In this document: positions 54,595 to 64,000 of the stretch, piece by piece
Numbering within the stretch: position 1 is the stretch's first letter
Layout: the number at the start of each line of letters is the position of its first letter
Origin: JAPHTQ01 sp050299175
GTDB taxonomy: Bacteria; Pseudomonadota; Gammaproteobacteria; Thiohalomonadales; Thiohalomonadaceae
Reading direction: 5' to 3'
Length of the DNA: 64,000 nt
Assembly: GCA_050299175.1 (NCBI GenBank)
Contig: JBNKVM010000009.1
Location: 1-64,000 of the forward strand
The notes under the pieces: model-generated
The model's database searches: none
Told to the model about the DNA's origin: nothing
What the model saw: only the letters and a program-made list of their open reading frames with translations
Position numbers and translations under genes: made by a program

Positions 54595-57504
54595 TTAGTG
54601 GCAGACCGAGCAGCCGACGGGCTCACCCTTGTGCACAACGGTGCCGCGAAGGTTGCGATCCGCTTTAGCCAATGAGAGGACCGTGCCCCGGTTATTGCTG
54701 CGGCTACCGGGGCCGTGGCAGACAGCGCATGCCGCTGAATTATTTTCTGCCATGTTTTCGTGACCGCCGCGGGCAAAGTTGGTGCTTTCGCCGACCGGGT
54801 GCATGCCATGTGGCCCGTCCAGAGTATTGCGGCTGTCCATTGCATTATCGTGACAGACACTGCACTCGACGATGGTGCCGCTATGGCCCTGCAGTTGATT
54901 GGCCGCAACGTTGTCGTTGGCATTAGGGTTGGCATTAGGCCACTCTGCGTGGGTCGCACCATGGCAGCCTTCGCAGAAGACGCCGCCATGACCGGTACTG
55001 ACGCGGTAGAGTTTCGGATTACCTGCGCCAGGATTGGCGAAGCCATTGAACGAAGCAGGCACTGCCGGTTCGGCAAAGCGTTTGTTGCTTGGAACGATGG
55101 GTGTCGCCTTGGCATCGCCACTCAAGTAAGCCTGACGCAGGCGAATGCCATCGGTGTTGCCGTGGGTGTCGACAGTATTGACCAGTGTGCCGAGACGATT
55201 GGTCATGTTGCCGCTGGCATCGCCAGTGTGGCAGGAACCGCAACCCGGCTCGTTGGCCCACGGTACACGTGGTTGACTGCTATTCGGATCGTAGAAGTTG
55301 CCCTGGCCCAGAATAAATGCGCCGGGGTTGCTTGGCGAGACGCCTTCAGAGAAGTCCGCACCGACCTGCAACATGTCGCCGTGGCAGTCGTTGCACAGCA
55401 TACCGCCATTGAACATGGCACCGCGCAGGCACTGGGTGTTTCTTCCCGGGTGGCAGGAGTAGCAGGTCTGATCCAGTGCGGCCAGACGTTCATTCTGATT
55501 GGTGATCGTGCCGGTGCTGTCCTGAATCGGTGCTGGCATCGACGGGAACAGATCGGTCATGTTGCCGTGGTGGTTGTGCATCACACGGGAGTTTGACTGA
55601 TGCGCCAACTGGTTACGACCATTGGCATCGGTGCCCGGTGCACCCGCCTGCGGACCAACCTGTGCCAGATCGAGTGCCGGGGTGTAGTGGCACACCTGAC
55701 AGACCACTGGTTTATCCTGTACCAGTGCCAGATTGGTTAGACAGCTGGCATCGCCATTGCCATTGTTCGCAGTGATGTCACAGGGCGTGGCGTTGTTGGC
55801 GGTGCCGACATACGCGGGACCATGCTTGAGGTCATGCAGACGCAGTACGTTAATGTCTGAGGCGTATTCAACACTGACCTTGTTCGGCATATTGCTGTCC
55901 GGGTCGTCGAGACTGGTCGCAACGGGCAGTCCTGCCGCGAGTAGTGCCTGCGCCGGTTGATCGGTACGGCTCTGTTGCACATCCGCGGCATCGGCGTGGC
56001 AGCTGGCACAGCTGGCTTCACCGGAGATCGGCAACACTGTGTCGAGGGTGGCAACAACGTTATTGCCGTTACTCGCTTCGACGCGTACCAGCGGATAAGG
56101 ATTCTCGCGACCGTAATCGTCAAAGGCGGCAAAGGGGATGCCCGCACCTTCATACCAGTTGACGTTATCCGCGACATAACCGAAGGGGAAATTTACGAAG
56201 AACGGTTTGTCAGCATAGTGTTCACGAATCAGTTGTGGGTTGTTGACGATATAGGGATTGGCTAGTCCCGGCATGGCGTGTTGCACTGCGCTGAGGAATT
56301 CGTCACCACTGTTTACCCGACCATCAGGACCGATGTAGAGATCCTCTGCATTGGGTACCGGCAGGCCAACGTCCGCTGTGGTTGTGGATAGCGGTGTGAC
56401 GCTTGCGGGGTAGAAGGCATCGTAAGCCCCTTTGGCAACGGTCTCCCAGAAGTTGGTTTTATAGGTACTGCCGTCTTTCTTCACGCCGGTAAAAACGCCG
56501 GACTGGTTCAGGATCGGATCGCCGGGATTGGAAGCGGAAGAATAACTCAGGCTAATTCCGGCAGGATTCAGTGTCGGCTCCGCACCTTTTTGAATGATCT
56601 GGGCAAGCAGAACCTGGAACGGTGGTAGAATACTGGCGATGCGGGTATCGAAATCGCCACAGTGCATGCCGAGATCATTAATCGCGATGACACTGTAATT
56701 GCCTCCCAGTACCTTGGCACGTTCATTTACTGCATTGACGTTCACACCCACCGAATCCTGACTGGTGGAGTTGATGGATACACCGGGTGTGCTGCCACCA
56801 CCGCCGTTACCGCTATCGGTGATGGTTGCCGTGGTGGCTGAGGGAGTGCTGTTTGCGCCATCGTTGTCGGTGACAACGAGGGTGACGGTGTAGGTACCTG
56901 CGGTGTTATAGGTATGGGTAGGATTCGCAGATGCACTACTGTTGCCATCCCCGAATATCCATGCGTATGCGGCGATGGTGCCGTCCGAGTCAGATGACCC
57001 AGTGCTACTGAAATTAATGGTCGTGCCGGTGGTCGCGCCGTACGGACCATTGGCATTGGCCGTTGGTGCGCTATTGGTTGTTCCACCACCGCCATTGGTG
57101 CCGCAATCCTGTGGCGCATTACGTACATCGCTTTCAGTTGAACCACCATTGTCGTCAGTTGCCCTGACTCGGCAGGGAATAGCATCGGAATGCAGGCGTT
57201 CGCGCACCGACCATTTGCCATCACGGGATCGAGTGGAATCTATATATTTACCACTGTCGGCATTACTGACCGTAATACGCGTCCCGGATGTTGCAGTGCC
57301 TGCAACACTCAGGCGGGATCTTCTGGCATCCCATTCCGCACGGGTGATCACCAACTGATTGCGCTGTGAATCACGATGTCGATCTTCGCGTGTGCGTGAA
57401 GAGTCATTGTCGGCCTGAACTGCCGGGATGAATGAAAGGAACAGCAGGATACAGCCAATATAGTGGTGTCTGCCGACTGTTGTGGCAGTCAGTGAAGCAT
57501 TCAT
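54595..57504 (-). CDS. secreted PKD-domain nonaheme cytochrome c
   Basis: 969 aa starting at ATG 57504 with GGAGGAGG upstream. A signal peptide (residues about 12-31) precedes an Ig-like N-terminal part, a PKD domain (about 145-230; ANGPYGATTGTTINFSSTGS, then FGDGNSSASANPTHTYNTAG), a 230-490 region with no family recognised, and nine heme-c CxxCH sites at about 499, 602, 681, 704, 755, 844, 881, 926 and 965. The last CxxCH is the very C-terminus: the protein ends on its His. The domains suggest an extracellular or periplasmic electron-transfer protein that binds a surface or polysaccharide through PKD. No partner gene adjoins. A two-component regulator lies downstream of the promoter side. 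Confidence 0.85.
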   Translation of the reverse strand: MNASLTATTVGRHHYIGCILLFLSFIPAVQADNDSSRTREDRHRDSQRNQLVITRAEWDARRSRLSVAGTATSGTRITVSNADSGKYIDSTRSRDGKWSVRERLHSDAIPCRVRATDDNGGSTESDVRNAPQDCGTNGGGGTTNSAPTANANGPYGATTGTTINFSSTGSSDSDGTIAAYAWIFGDGNSSASANPTHTYNTAGTYTVTLVVTDNDGANSTPSATTATITDSGNGGGGSTPGVSINSTSQDSVGVNVNAVNERAKVLGGNYSVIAINDLGMHCGDFDTRIASILPPFQVLLAQIIQKGAEPTLNPAGISLSYSSASNPGDPILNQSGVFTGVKKDGSTYKTNFWETVAKGAYDAFYPASVTPLSTTTADVGLPVPNAEDLYIGPDGRVNSGDEFLSAVQHAMPGLANPYIVNNPQLIREHYADKPFFVNFPFGYVADNVNWYEGAGIPFAAFDDYGRENPYPLVRVEASNGNNVVATLDTVLPISGEASCASCHADAADVQQSRTDQPAQALLAAGLPVATSLDDPDSNMPNKVSVEYASDINVLRLHDLKHGPAYVGTANNATPCDITANNGNGDASCLTNLALVQDKPVVCQVCHYTPALDLAQVGPQAGAPGTDANGRNQLAHQSNSRVMHNHHGNMTDLFPSMPAPIQDSTGTITNQNERLAALDQTCYSCHPGRNTQCLRGAMFNGGMLCNDCHGDMLQVGADFSEGVSPSNPGAFILGQGNFYDPNSSQPRVPWANEPGCGSCHTGDASGNMTNRLGTLVNTVDTHGNTDGIRLRQAYLSGDAKATPIVPSNKRFAEPAVPASFNGFANPGAGNPKLYRVSTGHGGVFCEGCHGATHAEWPNANPNANDNVAANQLQGHSGTIVECSVCHDNAMDSRNTLDGPHGMHPVGESTNFARGGHENMAENNSAACAVCHGPGSRSNNRGTVLSLAKADRNLRGTVVHKGEPVGCSVCH

Positions 57505-57700
57505 GATGACTCCTCCTCCAGACATTAGTGTTGGTTACGATCGTCTGGTCAGTTTTGCTCGGTAGTGCCTTTACGCTAACAAAGCGGGATTAAGTTTCAT
57601 TTAACCGAACAGCATCGACTTCACACTTTTGAATGGAACGGGGTCACACTCTGGAGGGGAGATTTTAGTGTGGCGAGACAGGATCTAATGAATGCAATGT

Positions 57701-58363
57701 TTAATTGCCGCGTTTTATTAGATAACCGATGCCTCTAACCGTCTGGATGGGGTGGTCGCCAAGTTTCTTGCGTAGATTATGGATGTGCACATCCAGCGAA
57801 TTACTCATAACATCATCGCTATGATTGTAGACACGTTCACCCAGTATTTCGCGGGTGATAACACGGCCCTTGTTTTCCATTAGCGTATGCAGAATGTCGA
57901 ACTCCGTGGCTGAAAGCGGGATCTCCTCACCCTGCTGGGTGACCATACGGGAGAAGGGATCAAGAGAGAGGCTACCGTGTTGTAACTGTGAGGGTTCCCA
58001 ATCGGCATGGCGCCGATGCAGAGCACGAATGCGGGCAATCAATTCATCCAGATCAAAGGGTTTACAGATGAAATCGTCGGCACCGGCATCCAGGGCGGAG
58101 ACCCGGTCCATGACTGCTACATCGGAGCTGAGTACCAGAATGGGAATATGGTTGCCCTCACGTCGAATGCGCGCGAGCAGCTCCAGTCCGGAAATCCAGG
58201 AAAGATTCAGATCAAGAAGCAGGACATCATATTCCAATAAACTGACGGATCTTAACGCAGTTGCCCTGTTGCGTGCCCATCGTACCCGCATGCCATAGCG
58301 CTGTAGAACCAGCAGGGCGCTATCACCCACGGTATCACCGTCACCAATCAGCAATAATTCCAT
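57701..58363 (-). CDS. PhoB/OmpR-family response regulator
   Basis: 220 aa from ATG 58363 (in-frame GTG at 58372 is the alternative). Receiver domain (about 1-115): the phosphoacceptor Asp sits in VLLLDLNLSW, with VLVLSSD and ICKPFD giving the switch Ser and Lys; the first acidic pair reads IGDGD, unusual for the usual E/D-D. The C-terminal winged helix (about 125-220) contains LSATEFDILHTLMENKGRVITREI and VHIHNLRKKLG, typical of OmpR/PhoB. No histidine kinase gene adjoins, so it is orphan here. It sits 196 bp upstream of the cytochrome start on the same strand; the two may be related. Confidence 0.9.
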   Translation of the reverse strand: MELLLIGDGDTVGDSALLVLQRYGMRVRWARNRATALRSVSLLEYDVLLLDLNLSWISGLELLARIRREGNHIPILVLSSDVAVMDRVSALDAGADDFICKPFDLDELIARIRALHRRHADWEPSQLQHGSLSLDPFSRMVTQQGEEIPLSATEFDILHTLMENKGRVITREILGERVYNHSDDVMSNSLDVHIHNLRKKLGDHPIQTVRGIGYLIKRGN

Positions 58364-58676
58364 ATCACTCACGCTCGGAAAAAAATCCGTCCATTCCGCA
58401 CGGTGATGAATTTATAGATCATATCTCGCCGAAAAAAGGCCGACGGGCACGCAGAATTGATATTTGTCTACAAAAACTATAACCATATTAAATTAATGGT
58501 TATATGCTATGGTGAAGAAGTAAGCCTACGTTTAACTTCTGCGGCAGCGCCATTGTTAGCGCAGTTTGTTAGACTGAGTGAGATATCAGGGTGTGGAAAA
58601 CGTTGCCGCGCCTGGAGAGGTTGGCAGGGATTGGCTAAAATTTAAACAACTAATGACCAACTCGCGAGGTGTCATA
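58364..58676. other. 313-bp divergent intergenic region with palindrome
   Basis: Between the response regulator (minus) and the DUF4389 gene (plus). It is AT-rich and contains an inverted repeat TATAACCAT (58478-58486), 9-bp spacer, ATGGTTATA (58496-58504). A TATGCTAT sequence follows. No RNA gene or convincing open frame is visible. Confidence 0.5.
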
Positions 58677-59096
58677 ATGGATGACGAGGTAAAAGGAAAC
58701 CTGAAGAATGCCGATGTCTGGATGCGACTGTTCTACATCGTCATTATGTATGCGCTTTATGGCGTCGCTCGTGTCGTTCTGTTCTTAATGGTGGTTTTTC
58801 AGTTCCTATCGACGCTATTTACCGGAAAAACCAATCAACGTCTGCTCGATTTTGGTAAACAGCTTGCCGAATATATTTACCAGTTGGTGCAGTTCCTGAC
58901 CTATAACAGTGACGAGAAACCGTTTCCGTTTACCGACTGGCCTGACGGCGAAGCGGTAAAGCCGGTTAAGAAAAATCTTGCACCGAAGAAAAAAGCGGTA
59001 AAGAAGAAAGCGGCAAAAGCAAAGGTCGAGACGCCTGTCGAACCTGAAGCGAAAAACGAAACAGAAGGCGGCGGAGATACGGAAAACAAGGAGTAA
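58677..59096 (+). CDS. DUF4389 membrane protein with Lys/Ala-rich tail
   Basis: 139 aa from ATG 58677 (GAGGT 6 bases upstream; an in-frame ATG at 58653 adds 8 residues). One long membrane segment (MRLFYIVIMYALYGVARVVL continuing into FLMVVFQFL) and the cytoplasmic stretch LLDFGKQLAEYIYQLVQFLTY identify the DUF4389 family. The C-terminus is a repetitive basic then acidic tail (KKKAVKKKAAKAK and EPEAKNETEGG). Function unknown; homologues occur widely in gammaproteobacteria. It is followed by a strong shared terminator and then the convergent SulP gene. Confidence 0.75.
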   Translation: MDDEVKGNLKNADVWMRLFYIVIMYALYGVARVVLFLMVVFQFLSTLFTGKTNQRLLDFGKQLAEYIYQLVQFLTYNSDEKPFPFTDWPDGEAVKPVKKNLAPKKKAVKKKAAKAKVETPVEPEAKNETEGGGDTENKE

Positions 59097-59100
59097 GAAA

Positions 59101-59127
59101 AAGAGCCCGGAAACGGGCTCTTTTTTT
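59101..59127. terminator. bidirectional terminator between DUF4389 and SulP genes
   Basis: AAGAGCCCG (59101-59109) and CGGGCTCTT (59114-59122) with a short GAAA loop, followed by a T run on the plus strand and preceded by an A run, so it works in both directions between convergent genes. Confidence 0.85.
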
Positions 59128-59135
59128 GCCCTGGC

Positions 59136-60824
59136 TTAACGCATTTTCCGGGCAATTTTGAGACTGTCTCCCAGGGAACGTGCGAATTCCACCTGCCCGA
59201 CCTTTTTACGGATGCCTGCGCGACGTAGCTTCAGGATCATTCGTGGCTGCAGATTGTTGATGATGAGCCCCACATTCTTGCTGGTGAGATCGTTGGCGAT
59301 CGATTCCATGGCGATAATCGCGCTCATATCAAGCAACGTCACCTCGCTCAGATCCAGGATAACGATCTGTACATCCGGTCGTATCGTCGAAATGGTTTTT
59401 AGCGCCTTTTGCGCAGAGCCGAAGAACAGCGGCCCGTTAATATCGTAGATAACGGTATTGCCCGGAATATCGTAGGCTTCATGTGTGCCTTCGATAACCG
59501 CAGTGTCGGTCAGACTGATGCTTGCGCGAATAAAAAGGATCGCAGCCAGTCCCATGCCGACGGCCACGGCAATGGTCATGTCGAAAAATACTGTCAGAAG
59601 AAAACAGATAATCAGGACCAGTACGTCGTCTCGCGGTGCGACCTTGACCGTACGAACAAAGTGTCGTGCTTCGCTCATATTCCAGGCAACCATCAACAAC
59701 AGCGCCGACATCGAAGCCATGGGAATGTAAGCAAGCAGCGGGGCAAAAAGCAGAATACCCAACAGAATAAACAGACCGTGCACCACCGACGCCAGCGGCA
59801 GGCTGCCTCCCGCCTTGACGTTGGCGGCGGTTCTGGCAATGGCTGCGGTCGCAGGTAGTCCACCAAACAGTGGTGCGAGAATGTTACCGATGCCTTGTCC
59901 AATCAATTCATCGTTGGGGCCGTGTTTCTTGCCCGACATACCATCGGCGACTACCGCGCACAGGAGTGATTCCAGCGAACCGAGAATCGCGATGGTAATG
60001 GCTGAGGGGAGTAGCACCCTGATCAGTTCAAAACTGATACCGATTGGTTCACCTTCGGCATTGGGCAGATTCCATGGCCACTCGAACGCGGGCAGAGTAC
60101 GTGGAATTCCGTTGCCTATTACACCGTCGATCTCATAGTGAAAACGACTACCGATGGTCGCGACAGAAAAATCCTGGGTAAAGTGACTCAGCAGCCAGGC
60201 CACGATGCTACCGATGAACAGGGCGGCCAGGTGGCCGGGGATTCTTGAGCGCAGTTTTGGCCAGGACAAAAGCACGGCTAATGTTAAAATGCCAATCAGT
60301 GTCTCTTGCCAGTTCAGTGTGGGCAGAGAATGCAGAATGAGCGATAAGTTCTCCAGATAGTGGCCATCCAGTGCTGCGATATCGAGGCCGAAGAAATCCT
60401 TGATTTGGAAGGTGGCGATGACCATGCCAATGCCCGCAGTGAATCCGATGATCACCGGGTAGGGCACAATTTCAATCAACCTGCCAAGTTTTCCTACCCC
60501 CATCAGGACAAGAATAAATCCGGCCATAAAGCCGCTGACCAGCAGCCCGCCGATACCAAACTGCTGAACGATGGGCAGTAGAATGACCACAAAGGCGGCC
60601 GTGGGTCCGGAGATATTGACCTTGGAGCCGCCGGTCAGTGCAATGACGATGCCTGCAATGACCGCCGTATAGAGACCGTGTTGCGGCGGCACACCGCTGG
60701 CAATTGCCAATGCCATCGACAGTGGCAGTGCGATGATGCCTACTGTAATGCCGGCTAATACGTTCGCCTGAATTTCCTGTGCGGAAGGTTTGCTCTGTAG
60801 TGATTTTCTAAGTGCGGATAGCAT
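59136..60824 (-). CDS. SulP-family anion transporter with STAS domain
   Basis: 562 aa from ATG 60824 (an in-frame GTG at 60869 would add 15 residues; neither has a strong ribosome-binding site). SulP/SLC26 transporter: GITVGIIALPLSMALAIASG near the N-terminus, GLYTAVIAGIVIALTGGSKVNISGPTAAF and about ten to twelve membrane helices up to residue 420, then a STAS domain (about 430-555: VIYDINGPLFFGSAQKAL and VILDLSEVTLLDMSAIIAMES). Possible substrates are sulfate, bicarbonate or other anions; SulP members in autotrophs often carry bicarbonate, but this is inference. It is the first gene on this side, with the pgm gene 134 bp upstream. Confidence 0.9.
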   Translation of the reverse strand: MLSALRKSLQSKPSAQEIQANVLAGITVGIIALPLSMALAIASGVPPQHGLYTAVIAGIVIALTGGSKVNISGPTAAFVVILLPIVQQFGIGGLLVSGFMAGFILVLMGVGKLGRLIEIVPYPVIIGFTAGIGMVIATFQIKDFFGLDIAALDGHYLENLSLILHSLPTLNWQETLIGILTLAVLLSWPKLRSRIPGHLAALFIGSIVAWLLSHFTQDFSVATIGSRFHYEIDGVIGNGIPRTLPAFEWPWNLPNAEGEPIGISFELIRVLLPSAITIAILGSLESLLCAVVADGMSGKKHGPNDELIGQGIGNILAPLFGGLPATAAIARTAANVKAGGSLPLASVVHGLFILLGILLFAPLLAYIPMASMSALLLMVAWNMSEARHFVRTVKVAPRDDVLVLIICFLLTVFFDMTIAVAVGMGLAAILFIRASISLTDTAVIEGTHEAYDIPGNTVIYDINGPLFFGSAQKALKTISTIRPDVQIVILDLSEVTLLDMSAIIAMESIANDLTSKNVGLIINNLQPRMILKLRRAGIRKKVGQVEFARSLGDSLKIARKMR

Positions 60825-60958
60825 TGATGTGGGTTTGAATGTTCCGAAAGATAGACGGTACAGCGCCACGGCGATGTACTGAACAGTCGCATATTATATG
60901 CGACTTTTGTCAAAACGTCGCCAGTTCCTTTTTTGCTGGAGGTGGTTTTGCTTTTCTG

Positions 60959-62590
60959 TCAGGTAATGACGTCTGGTTGGTCTCTGCCGCTTCGCTGCTG
61001 CAGTTCAGCGATACTTGCCGCCAGTTCGATATGCGTTTTGAGTGCTTGCTGGGTATCCTGATTCTGTTTGGCGGGATCGATTTCGTACCGCTCTATATAG
61101 ATACGCAGCGTTGCGCCGATGGTGCCGGTGCCAGAGAGACGATAGATAATCCGTGAGCCGTCATCGAAACCGATGCGCAGGCCCTGATTCTTGCTCACAC
61201 TGCCGTCCACCGGATCGGTATAGCTGAAATTGTCGGCATAGCTGACGTTACTGCCAGCCAGTTGCTGGCCGATCAGTCCTGAAAGCTGGGTTTCGACGTG
61301 GGCCATCAATCCTTTGGCTGCTTCCAGGTCGATACCTTCGTAATCGTGACGGGTGTAGTAGTTGCGCCCATATTCGCGCCAGTGTTGGCGGACAATCTTC
61401 TCCACCGGTTCCTTGCGTACGGCGAGGATGTTGAGCCAGTAGAGTACCGCCCACAGACCATCTTTTTCCCGCACGTGGTCGGAACCGCTACCGAAACTCT
61501 CTTCGCCGCAGAAAACGATACGGCCTGCATCGAGCAGGTTGCCAAAGAACTTCCAGCCGGTCGGTGTTTCGAACGATTCGACGCCGAGTTTCTCTGCCAC
61601 CTTGTCCGCCGCGCAACTGGTCGGCATGGAGCGGGCAACTCCGGTGAGGCGCCCTTTATAGCCTGGGACACAGTCAGCATTGGCGGTGATCAGCGCCAGC
61701 GAGTCGGAAGGGGTGACGAAAAAATTGCGCCCCAAGATCATGTTGCGGTCACCATCGCCGTCGGAGGCGGCGCCGAAGTCAGGGGCATTTTCGCCAAACA
61801 GCTCTGCAACCAGTTCCTTGGCATGGGCCAGGTTGGGATCCGGGTGGTGGCCGCCGAAATCGGGCAACGGTTCTGCGTTAATCACAGTCCCCTTCGGCGC
61901 ACCGAGACGGTTTTCCAGTATTTCCAGGGCATAGGGGCCGGTGATCGCACTCATCGCATCGAAGCGCATGCGGAAGCCGCCTTTGAACAATTCACGGATG
62001 GCATGGAAATCGAATAACGACTCCATCAGCTCGGCATAGTCGGCGATCGGGTCGATGATTTCGATGGTGGTCTCGCCGATGGCGAAGATGCCATGCTCAT
62101 CGAGTGGGATGTCCGGGTGATCGAAGATGCGATACTCAGCCAGAGTTTTGCTGCGTTGATAGATCGCCTCGGTGAGTGATTCGGACGCAGGTCCGCCGCT
62201 GGCGATATTGAACTTGATACCGAAGTCGCCGTCGGGACCGCCGGGGTTGTGGCTGGCGGAGAGGATAATCCCGCCCTGAGTCTGGTGTTTGCGGATCACT
62301 GCTGAGGAGGCGGGGGTGGAGAGCAGGCCATCACGCCCTACCAGGACTCGGGCAACACCATTCGCAGCTGCCATACGCAGGATGGTCTGAATCGCCTCGC
62401 GATTGAAGAAGCGGCCGTCGCCGCCCAGCGTCATGGTACCGCCCTTGAGTTCGGGAACACAGTCGATAATCGCCTGGACGAAGTTCTCCAGATAGTTGGG
62501 TAGCTGGAAGCGGCTTACCTGCTTGCGCAGGCCGGAAGTGCCGGGGCGCTGGTCATCGAAGGGGGTGGTAGAGACGGTTTTGATTTCCAT
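60959..62590 (-). CDS. pgm: phosphoglucomutase (alpha-D-glucose phosphate-specific)
   Basis: 543 aa enzyme of the alpha-D-phosphohexomutase superfamily, interconverting glucose-1-P and glucose-6-P for glycogen and cell-envelope sugar synthesis. Active-site phosphoserine motif GIILSASHNPGGPDGDFGIKFN, metal loop DGDGDRNM, sugar-binding loop FCGEESFGSGSDHVREKDGLWA, and phosphate-binding RLSGTGTIGATLRIYIE near the C-terminus are all present. It opens TPFDDQRPGTSGLRKQV as expected. The ATG is 62590; it diverges from htpG with 113 bp between the starts, where the htpG sigma-32 promoter lies. Confidence 0.96.
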   Translation of the reverse strand: MEIKTVSTTPFDDQRPGTSGLRKQVSRFQLPNYLENFVQAIIDCVPELKGGTMTLGGDGRFFNREAIQTILRMAAANGVARVLVGRDGLLSTPASSAVIRKHQTQGGIILSASHNPGGPDGDFGIKFNIASGGPASESLTEAIYQRSKTLAEYRIFDHPDIPLDEHGIFAIGETTIEIIDPIADYAELMESLFDFHAIRELFKGGFRMRFDAMSAITGPYALEILENRLGAPKGTVINAEPLPDFGGHHPDPNLAHAKELVAELFGENAPDFGAASDGDGDRNMILGRNFFVTPSDSLALITANADCVPGYKGRLTGVARSMPTSCAADKVAEKLGVESFETPTGWKFFGNLLDAGRIVFCGEESFGSGSDHVREKDGLWAVLYWLNILAVRKEPVEKIVRQHWREYGRNYYTRHDYEGIDLEAAKGLMAHVETQLSGLIGQQLAGSNVSYADNFSYTDPVDGSVSKNQGLRIGFDDGSRIIYRLSGTGTIGATLRIYIERYEIDPAKQNQDTQQALKTHIELAASIAELQQRSGRDQPDVIT

Positions 62591-62627
62591 AGATCGCTTT
62601 GCCGTAGTTACCTGAGTCGTGAGTGGG

Positions 62628-62656
62628 CTTGAAAGGAGTATATAATAGCCCTATTT
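62628..62656 (+). promoter_or_regulatory. sigma-32 heat-shock promoter of htpG
   Basis: CTTGAAA at 62628-62634 and CCCTATTT at 62649-62656 with a 14-bp spacer match the sigma-32 consensus CTTGAAA / CCCCATNT, about 50 bp before the htpG start. A TATAAT at 62641-62646 lies inside the spacer and could add a sigma-70 promoter. Confidence 0.8.
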
Positions 62657-62703
62657 TTCGCCAGATTCAGACACAGGCTTAAACATGGAGGACGAATAAC
62701 ATC

Positions 62704-64000
<1,297 letters not shown>

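Overview
The window looks like the chromosome of a sulfur-oxidising, chemolithotrophic gammaproteobacterium. Evidence: a full-length thiosulfohydrolase SoxB, a nonaheme c-type cytochrome, a heme-c chemoreceptor, an Rnf complex, a pyruvate:ferredoxin oxidoreductase, two PEP synthases with their regulator, and gammaproteobacterial housekeeping genes (dinB, serB, ycgL, ettA, pgm, htpG). Codon use is GC-rich except for one conspicuously AT-rich gene near 34.5-35.3 kb. The gene set would fit Chromatiales or Sedimenticola-like relatives, but that is inference. No rRNA, tRNA, CRISPR array or transposase gene was seen.

0-9.9 kb: dinB, a YbaK-HDOD fusion, secreted proteins (one a pentapeptide-repeat protein), a divergent DUF1015/serB pair, ycgL behind a Rieske-like protein that has lost its cluster ligands, and soxB. 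10-23.2 kb: a heme-oxygenase-like protein separated from a GGDEF-EAL protein by a 137-bp MITE-like element with an 8-bp target duplication; a Lon-family protease; a DUF815 ATPase; ettA; then a sensory pair, a pseudo-receiver/PAS/degenerate-GGDEF protein and a heme-c methyl-accepting chemotaxis protein. 23.3-33.4 kb: an RND efflux pair behind a perfect palindrome, a FabMG-like protein, a KstD-like flavoprotein and PEP synthase 1.

33.5-38 kb is an accessory segment. It holds R-body (RebB-family) genes behind a sigma-54-like promoter and a 55-aa gene, then a HEPN/nucleotidyltransferase pair on the other strand, GNAT, DUF1304 and DUF4386 genes. 38-53.3 kb is dominated by a leftward block: rnfB, a very long nifJ, an intergenic terminator, rnfC-D-G-E-A, an nqrM-like gene, ppsA2 and then ppsR. 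A LysR-type regulator diverges from its head. The block would join membrane ion gradient, ferredoxin, pyruvate synthesis or oxidation, and PEP formation in one locus.

54-64 kb: a secreted PKD-domain cytochrome with nine CxxCH sites, an orphan PhoB-type response regulator, a DUF4389 membrane protein, a SulP transporter, phosphoglucomutase, and htpG behind a textbook sigma-32 promoter. htpG runs off the right edge. The most promising items for follow-up are the Rnf-NifJ-Pps locus with its NqrM-like member and internal terminator, the cluster-less Rieske protein, the MITE inserted in shared stop codons, the R-body/HEPN island, and the PKD nonaheme cytochrome.
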